Source of the DNA: a virus
IMG/VR virus record: IMGVR_UViG_3300043410_002361
Location: 1 to 26,151 of that record
Length of the DNA: 26,151 nt
Reading direction: 5' to 3' (one strand)
The notes beneath the pieces were generated by a model that was not told the origin of the DNA, ran no database searches, and saw nothing but the letters and a program-made list of their open reading frames with translations. Both the position numbers and the translations under genes were made by a program. Below, in pieces: positions 25,963 to 26,151 of this stretch; position 1 is the first letter of the stretch; the number at the start of each line of letters is the position of its first letter.

Positions 25963-25978
25963 AGTGTTATTTATCACA
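25963..25978. promoter_or_regulatory. CRP/GlxR-like 16-bp palindrome, site 11
   Basis: AGTGT-TATTTA-TCACA, eight of ten matches. GGGGCCCCGGGG (25920-25931), AAATCGGACA (25933-25942) and AAAACGGACA (25942-25951) lie just upstream. Centre 51.5 bp upstream of the next -10. Confidence 0.45.
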
Positions 25979-25998
25979 AAATCTTTATTAAGGGGGAC

Positions 25999-26027
25999 TT
26001 GTATTTTTCTCCGAAGTTCGCTACAAT
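25999..26027 (+). promoter_or_regulatory. Promoter with leaderless start
   Basis: TTGTAT (25999-26004), 17 bp, TACAAT (26022-26027), then 6 nt and the ATG at 26034. There is no Shine-Dalgarno. Confidence 0.5.
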
Positions 26028-26033
26028 AATAAT

Positions 26034-26151
26034 ATGCCAAAATGCCTAGATTGTTCAAACACTAAAATGTTCTCATATACTGAGAATTCCTATAATGAAG
26101 CTGAATATGATACAGAGGGTAATCTTGTAGATGTTTATTATAAGAATTACT
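26034..26151 (+). CDS. Start of a truncated gene, possible zinc-ribbon protein
   Basis: Thirty-nine codons are visible before the window ends (MPKCLDCSNTKMFSYTENSY, then an acidic and Tyr-rich stretch). C4-x2-C7 could be the first half of a zinc ribbon. It begins 6 nt after a TACAAT box, i.e. leaderless. The C-terminal part is missing, so the family cannot be named. Confidence 0.6.
   Translation, partial: MPKCLDCSNTKMFSYTENSYNEAEYDTEGNLVDVYYKNY

Noticed and set aside
1-26151. Integrase, attachment site, excisionase or transposase
   Set aside because: None seen. The tRNA gene at 25834 has an intact 3' end, but I could not find a duplicated 3' end within the window, so no att site is claimed.

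Overview
The window looks like part of a tailed-phage genome (Caudoviricetes), most likely infecting a low-GC actinobacterium of the freshwater or marine plankton type. The host call is inference. It rests on small-gene families common in actinophages (the LxYHLxxNHYPPVP protein, a GP88-like protein, a DUF932 protein and tiny zinc-ribbon proteins), and on many genes that start 5-9 nt after a TATAAT box, i.e. leaderless mRNAs, which are frequent in Actinobacteria. The DNA is AT-rich apart from short GC-rich intergenic blocks. No terminase, capsid, portal, polymerase or integrase gene lies in the window.

Left and centre (1-16756) is a late structural and modification region, almost all on the minus strand and read right to left. 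From the right it holds small virion proteins, two collagen-like proteins with GXY repeats, a single-TM coiled-coil holin candidate and two baseplate-like paralogues. Next come three fibre proteins and a fibronectin-III/Phe-Pro-repeat/Hint (intein-like) protein. After these is a compact set of modification genes: a PAPS-type sulfotransferase, an aspartyl/asparaginyl hydroxylase-like enzyme and five prolyl-hydroxylase-like 2OG-Fe(II) oxygenases, with a DUF6065-like protein among them. The only clear plus-strand gene here is a secreted lysozyme/transglycosylase-like lysin (13384-13941), with its own sigma70-type promoter, a 5' hairpin and a terminator.

A switch zone (16757-18127) holds divergent short genes started by leaderless promoters, including a seventh 2OG oxygenase (17404-17994).

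The right part (18128-26151) is an early-type region of very small genes. A four-gene minus-strand operon (18754 to 18128, ended by a hairpin-T terminator) diverges from a long plus-strand series. Many of these genes are zinc-ribbon or single-TM microproteins; recognisable members are a GP88-like protein, a DUF932 protein and tRNA-Asp(GUC). The intergenic gaps share a common design: a GGGGCCCCGGGG-like block, a 16-bp palindrome of the CRP/GlxR type (TGTGA-N6-TCACA), AAATCGGACA and GGCGTGTCG motifs, then a promoter with a 17-bp spacer, usually carrying TTGTC right after the -35 box. The palindrome centres lie about 42, 52, 62 and 72 bp upstream of the -10, i.e. in steps of one helical turn.

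Two ideas stand out. First, the oxygenase/sulfotransferase set beside collagen-like, Pro-rich and self-processing fibre proteins may be a phage-encoded system for modifying its own adhesins. Second, the early genes may form a regulon controlled from CRP-like sites. Both are hypotheses from sequence alone.
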